A stretch of DNA of 64,000 nt from Metellina segmentata (Eukaryota; Arthropoda; Arachnida; Araneae; Tetragnathidae). Below the pieces are notes generated by a model, which saw nothing but the letters and a program-made list of their open reading frames with translations, did not search any database and was not told the DNA's origin. Location: NCBI GenBank assembly GCA_947359465.1, contig OX375873.1, positions 130,836,899 through 130,900,898 of the forward strand, read 5' to 3'. How positions within the stretch are numbered: position 1 is the stretch's first letter; each line of letters starts with the position of its first letter. The position numbers and the translations under genes are program-made. This document shows positions 58,989 to 64,000 of this stretch, piece after piece.

Positions 58989-59686
58989 GGGGAGAGTGGG
59001 GATGGATGGGACAGGGGATGAATGGGACAAATTAATTTTTTATACCTTAAGTAAACTTTATATGTTTGATTTTTCACCTAGTAGATGGCAGCAACTAGCC
59101 TATTCAGCAAATTGAGTTTTAAACCATTAGCTTCCATGTTGGTTTAAACAGGACTACAAAGTGTTTTTTTCCATACCAAAAGTAAGTTTTTTTGTTTCAA
59201 TTTCATAAGAGTTTATTAAAAAGTTATTTACTTAAAGCTAGAAATATTTTTGTGTGTTGAAAATATTCTTATTTTACTATTATTTACAATTTAAATGGAG
59301 AAAATGCATAGTTGTTTTCTAAGCATACTCTTTGATTTATATAAACAAGTGGGTATGGGGATGAATGGGACAACAATTTGGGGGATGAATGGGACAGTCC
59401 CATTCATCCCTTCATTTTCTGGTTTTGAAACTTTGCATCAATACCTTGCAATGTTCAACTCATTTTATTAATTTTTTTTTTTTATAAACTAAAATTTGGT
59501 ATATGAGTAGTTTTAAATTTATAAAGGCTCTTAGTTATATTGTTGATCAAGCCTATAGGATAAATAGGGAAGTCTGATATAAAAAAAATTATTTTACAGT
59601 CACAGGCATAAAATTTTTAACTTAGACATTTAATTTTATCACCTATTCTATTTCTTTGTTGTAAAATTTTTGTAAATAAAAAATGG

Positions 59687-59753
59687 GTAAGTACTTTCAT
59701 TTGTTTTTTTAATCATGTGTTTTTTAAAAATTAATGTTATTTTACTTTTGTAG
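59687..59753 (+). other. Possible 67-bp intron in the pogo leader
   Basis: gtaagtactttc at 59687 is a consensus donor. A T-rich tract and 'tttacttttgtag' at 59741-59753 form an acceptor, two bases before the transposase ATG at 59755. It would remove an upstream ATG context. Confidence 0.4.
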
Positions 59754-59754
59754 G

Positions 59755-60070
59755 ATGCCACGGATTTGGAAAAAGAAAACTGAGAGAATTAGGAGTTTAT
59801 CCTCAACCATTAAAGAAGCTGTTAATAAGGTTGTTACAAAAGGAATGCCTTTAAAAACAGTTGCAAGAGCATTCAACATGTCGAAGTCAACTTTGAGTAG
59901 ATATGTTATAGAAGCTAAACAGAACAGTGATATAGAATCCTAAGTCCCAAATCCCAATGTCGGAAACAGGAAAATATTTTCTTGTGAAGAAGAAAATAAA
60001 TTGTGTGAATACTTGCAAATTTCATCCCAAATGTGTTATGATTTAACCACTATTCAAACAAGGAAGTGTA
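59755..60070 (+). pseudogene. pogo-like transposase, N-terminal HTH part
   Basis: MPRIWKKKTERIRSLSSTIK and AVNKVVTKGMPLKTVARAFN, then MSKSTLSRYVIEAKQN, form the psq/CENP-B type HTH of pogo-family transposases. A TAA at 59941 is followed in the same frame by KIFSCEEENKLCEYLQISSQ and MCYDLTTIQTRK, the usual 'LVEYLLxxSxMxYGLTTxxxR' helix region. Sequence then jumps to the C-terminal part near 60065. The whole DDE catalytic core (around 250 residues in the family) is absent. Confidence 0.82.
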
Positions 60071-60540
60071 TTAACTGATACACCATAAAACAAGTCATTG
60101 AGGAACAAGAAATGGCAAAAAAAAAGAAACAGAAGTTGACGAAAATTAAAAACAAACTGTCTATAGTCGAACAGGAAAACGGTAGTGCAGAGGATTCTGA
60201 CACTTTATCGCTTCATTATGAAAGTGATTCATCAAGGGATGAAGGAGATTTGGATAATCCAATGCAGAATCTTATTCCAGATGACATAGCAGAAGATGAT
60301 TTCATCTTAACAAAATTCAGTGGAAAAAAAGAAAGTAATATGTTATGTTGCTAGAGTTTTAAAAAACAATTTCTTAAAAGAAAACACCTTTTTATTTTAT
60401 TACAAGGACATGCCGGAAATTTATATTGTTGACTTTGAAGATATTATAATGAAACTGCCAAAGCCTTGAACAATAGGAACAGAAAGAACAAAAGGACTTT
60501 TGTCTTCTGATGTTAAGTTTAATCAATATGATCTAAAATA
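60071..60540 (+). pseudogene. pogo-like transposase, C-terminal tail
   Basis: An open frame from 60112 (EEQEMAKKKKQKLTKIKNK upstream) carries an acidic stretch and DDIAEDDFILTKFSGKKESN, which resembles the 'DFVLVKFxGKK' domain found at the end of many arthropod pogo proteins. After a frameshift, YYKDMPEIYIVDFEDIIMKL and PKP with GTERTKGLLSSDVKFN continue the same domain to about 60540. The gene cannot be active without its core. Confidence 0.75.
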
Positions 60541-60932
60541 GAGTAAACTAACTTTTTTTTCACTTTAAACGCTTTTTTCTTTGGAAAAATGGAAATGTCT
60601 TTTCCCACATTTGTTATCAAGTTGAAATAAATGCAATATTAAATAAAATAATTGAGGTTTTTTCAATTTCTAACTTATTTTTTACCTGTCCCATTCATCC
60701 CTACTTTTGTCCCATTCATCCCCTTCATGGGGATGAATGGGACAATATACATGCACTCATAAAAAATATTCTTGTAATTTAAAATGATAGTAAATTGATT
60801 GAATGCATTTATTTATATGTAACTAACAGTTCAAATATTAGTATAAGTATTGTTACTTAATTGAAAAATGTAAAATTTCTGCAATATTAATAAAAATGTG
60901 AAATTTGTCCCATTCATCCCCACTCTCCCCTA

Positions 60933-61689
60933 CCATAGATGTACCACTGTCGGTCAAACTCATGGGCCATATGCAACATCTCCAATGGTCCTTTAACTCC
61001 AACATTTCGTCAACCAACCGCAAACACGTAATCAGAACAAACCATTCGGGGGAAAAGCTAAAAAAAGAGAAGAAATCATATTAATAATGAAGAAGTAAAT
61101 AACCTTTCGATGACCTTCAAAGAACAAACTTCTGCAGCGTCTATTTAACTTCCAGCCATTACGTTTAATGATGAAAAATCTCCCTTCTGAACGAATGGAG
61201 CTATGCTCCAGAAAACGATTTCAAGTCTAAACTTGTTTCTTCTACTTCTTCTCTTTTCGCTCCGCGTTTCCCTACAAAATGGAACGAAGGTCATTAAAAG
61301 GAAACGATCCGTATACGCAGGAATGGAGCTTCTGTGGTTATGACATAGGTAAGAGCGACGCTAATGCGAGCATTTCGGACATGATACAGGACGTAACTTT
61401 GAGTGGGGAAAAATGTTCAGCAGAAAATAGATCATTTCCCATCGCCCATTCTATATCTTGCAAAGTGAACGACATTTCGAGGCCTTCCGTTCTCCAACTT
61501 GGAATCCCCGGGGAGTTTTATATCTGATACTCTTCTTCCCAGATAAGATGAACGACCTGATCCTTATGAGTTTTCCGTGAATAATTGATGGACTTAAAAA
61601 GAAAGCTGGAAGAAACGAGATTTCTTCAAAAAAATACTGAGGAGGCAACTTAGTTATCTTTTATAAATAGGAGTATGTTTATATTTCAG
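60933..61689. other. Unassigned; mixed-composition block with an 82-codon frame
   Basis: 61279-61527 opens with MERRSLKGNDPYTQEWSFCG. Composition is balanced and unlike the flanks. It contains 'ataggtaagagc', a donor-like site at 61347. I recognise no domain. It could be an exon, a conserved non-coding element or chance. Confidence 0.35.
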
Positions 61690-62560
61690 TCAAACCCTTT
61701 GGTGTATATATCCCGTCAATACTAGCTCTGAAAAAAATTAAAGGAATTGCAAAAAAATTTTAAAAATACACCGGTTCAAATTTTTTTGTTTACATGTTTA
61801 ACTAATCGCCTATGTATAAAAAAAACCTATTCTAACTCGGGTTCAGTCAAACTGTTTTGTTATTTTACCGTCTCTACAAAGTCTGAAAAAATTTAAGAAT
61901 TTATGAAAAAAATATTAAAAGAGTAAATCGTATAAAATATTAAAAACTTCAAGCCTAAGTTATCTCTAATTAATCTTATCTTTAAAATGTTTATATTGAC
62001 ATGTTTAACTGATCGCCTGTGTATAAAAAAAACCCTATTTTAGCTCTGTTTCTGACAAACTGTTTGGTAATTTATTGTTTCATTATACAAACTCTGAAAC
62101 AATTTAAGGAATTGGGAAAAAATATCAAAAATACAGCGATTAAAATTTTATATTTGCACGTCTAACTTATATCTTGAGTTCAGTAAACATCACGATTATA
62201 TTAGCAGTAAACACGATTTAAGGAATAATAAAAAAATATTAGAAATACATATTATATTTACACGTTTGACTCATCTCTTATGTTCATCAAATCATAATCT
62301 AATTATGTACTTTTTTTTCATAGAAACCGTTTGGAAATTTATCTCCTCTCTACTAGCTTTAAACAAAATTTAAGGAATTACGAAAAATATTTAAAAGGTA
62401 TGTTTAAAAAATTTCATATTTATTAGTTTAACTGATCTCTTATATTTATCAAATTTATTCTACTGCAGTTTCAGACGAACCGTTTTATAAATCCTTCCAC
62501 TTCTGCAAGCTCTAAACAAAATTTAAGGAACTATAAAATATAACTTTAATTTACAATTGT
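61690..62560 (+). repeat. Degenerate tandem array, about 160-bp period
   Basis: Five to six units share 'acatgtttaactgatcgcct'-like, 'ttcagacaaactgtttgg'-like, 'ctctactagctctgaaa'-like and 'atttaaggaattgcgaaaaa'-like blocks. The 'atgttta' word falls at about 61794, 62001, 62157, 62262 and 62424. One unit carries about 45 extra bases and one is shortened. Confidence 0.7.
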
Positions 62561-63299
62561 ATCAAGCATGCTTATTTTCAAAAGTCGAAATAAAATAATC
62601 TTTTTTTTTTGTTAGATTCGTGATGTCAGTTTGAGAAGAGCCGATTGAAGATGTTTTCAAATAAGTCTATAAGTTGAGAAATTAGTCCAGTAAATCAATA
62701 AAAACTGAAATAGATACTACGAGTGTGTGTACAATGTATGATACAATATAAATGAATAATGGTAATTTTTGCAGATATTTGGTTTAACTTATCTTCATGT
62801 CGCTTAAAACATATGCAAAATTATAAACGGTTTTAAATTAACCGTAAAAAGTGCGATATTATGTTATGTTAACGCATGATTAGATATGAAAATACACAGT
62901 AAAATTATAATTTATTCAATACTTTAGTGCAACTCGTCAGTTATTAGATGAAAGCGGCACACAAAGTTGTCATTTTATGTAAATATGTGAATGGAAGTAA
63001 ACAGTAGTGTCAAAACAAACCTACCCTGTGATCATTATATTACCATTCCTCATACCTAGTAATGAAGATTCGTGTATTCGCAAATGCGTGCAAACTAAAT
63101 GGATTATTTCAATGTCTAACATTGAAATATAAATCTAGTAACAATTTGTGTTTCACATTTACTTTTATTTATCATTCAGAATACAACATCTGACTTTTAA
63201 AGTGGTACCTACTTTGGAAAAATATGCTTTTAAGTTGTGTAAAGGCAACAAATGTATATTTAAAGTAAATTTTTGATATAAACTACAAATCCCCTGTAA
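62561..63299. other. Unassigned AT-rich sequence
   Basis: Nothing recognised. Confidence 0.4.
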
Positions 63300-63850
63300 T
63301 ATTAGACCGGACCGCAATATGTGATGGTATAAGGGAAAGAATATATGCTTTAATAGGGGGATATTCCCTCACTTGCTGCAATTACACTAACAACCCTCTT
63401 GGGCATACTTTCGACAAGGTCTTGGTGCACAGTTATGGGTTTTTGTGTCTATTCCTGCTACAAGAATGTCGCCAGGTCAGCTGTAGATTTCAGACGTGGT
63501 TCCATGGTCCATAAGCGTCGCTCTAACTCGTCCCACGAAATTCTACGGGGTCTAGGTTGAGACTCTGAGCAGGCCAGGGAAGACGTTTCACATCCATATA
63601 TTGATAACATTGCTTGACAGAGGCAGCATCATGACATGGAGCGTTGTCGTCTTGGAAGTAACATTCGTCCATTCCATAAATTTGCCAGAGCGTAAGAAGA
63701 ACCTGATGGTCCAAAATGTTCATGTAGTCGTTGGCGTTCTATTTACCAGGAACAGCATACAAAGATCCCAGACCATACCATGAAACCCCCCCCCCCATAA
63801 AGTAGTCGGATTTAATGCAAATCCGCTTCCATACAACACAGTAATGAGCT
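63300..63850 (-). pseudogene. Tc1-like transposase relic, family T, third copy
   Basis: On the minus strand, ILDHQVLLTLWQIYGMDECY, then FQDDNAPCHDAASVKQCYQY with the second catalytic Asp, and PWPAQSLNLDPVE with the Glu. After a frameshift, RATLMDHGTTSEIYS-like and C-terminal sequence continues to about 63340 in other frames ('taatagggggat' flank as in the 50483 copy). The left part of the element beyond 63850 is not found. Both visible catalytic residues are kept, unlike the copy at 52866. Confidence 0.82.
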
Positions 63851-64000
63851 TAGTATTTTCATGAGATTCTTTTTAGATTCTTGAAAGAATGGTTTCTCTA
63901 TTATAACATCATTAATAAGATAAAAGTGGATAAATTAAAAATTAAAGGAATAAATTCATTTAAAAACTTAAACTTTTACAGATAATCCTATTTTATCAAT
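63851..64000. other. Unassigned window end
   Basis: AT-rich, nothing recognised. Confidence 0.4.

Larger units (their letters stand above)
58989..60930 (+). mobile_element. pogo-like element, 1942 bp, with internal iterons
   Basis: The ends ggggagagtggggatg (left) and catccccactctcccc (right) are a perfect 16-bp inverted repeat flanked by TA (58987-58988 and 60931-60932). The 13-mer ggatgaatgggac or its complement appears about nine times: four forward and one reverse in the left half, and two reverse, one forward and a terminal reverse in the right half. The coding remnant has an HTH and an acidic C-terminus but no DDE core. Confidence 0.88.

Overview
The window is AT-rich eukaryotic DNA with no intact gene that I can recognise. 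The repeat content points to an arthropod: tRNA-headed SINEs, Tc1, mariner, pogo, hAT and piggyBac relics, and long (TA)n tracts. A spider or other arachnid is my best guess, because the SINE sequences resemble ones I remember from orb-weaver assemblies; I could not check this. The window reads as intergenic or deep intronic sequence in which waves of transposons inserted into each other and decayed.

Layout. 0-5.9 kb: a SINE (called SINE-A here) whose interior has become a 122-bp tandem array, then a Tc1 5' fragment abutting a (TA)n tract. 5.9-12.9 kb: a 2.4-kb decayed hAT element, a mariner/Tc1-type fragment, the first copy of a long non-coding dispersed repeat (called DR) and a short hAT-type non-autonomous element. 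14.9-18.3 kb: a piggyBac pseudogene split by a 2.6-kb transposon with long two-module terminal inverted repeats. 19-24.9 kb: SINEs, two reversed DR copies (one split by a TTAA-flanked MITE), and a second SINE family (SINE-B) with an internal 188-bp triplication. 25.4-30.1 kb: old tandem duplications, a pogo/Tigger-like remnant and another DR copy. 32.1-36.4 kb: two piggyBac relics, one split by a hAT. 38.4-42.1 kb: SINE-A pieces and a small Tc1 derivative. 44.6-46.8 kb: a roughly 220-bp tandem array carrying a tiny (AAC)n-tailed insertion and a 1.2-kb hAT. 47.9-53.5 kb: SINE-A tails, palindromic repeats, DR copies and two Tc1 relics. 54.9-57.2 kb: an end-to-end Tc1 element with dead catalytic residues, then a mariner relic. 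59.0-60.9 kb: a pogo-like element that has lost its catalytic core and carries nine iteron-like motifs. 61.7-62.6 kb: a degenerate tandem array. 63.3-63.85 kb: a third Tc1 relic of the same family.

Nothing here acts together as a pathway. Several calls rest on strong internal evidence: target-site duplications that restore a reading frame, matched terminal inverted repeats, and transposase motifs in the expected order. All family names come from reading motifs by eye; no search was run. The stretches without repeats (near 9.1-9.7, 20.0-20.5, 25.1-25.4, 44.0-44.6, 53.8-54.8 and 61.0-61.65 kb) are the best places to look for conserved regulatory DNA.
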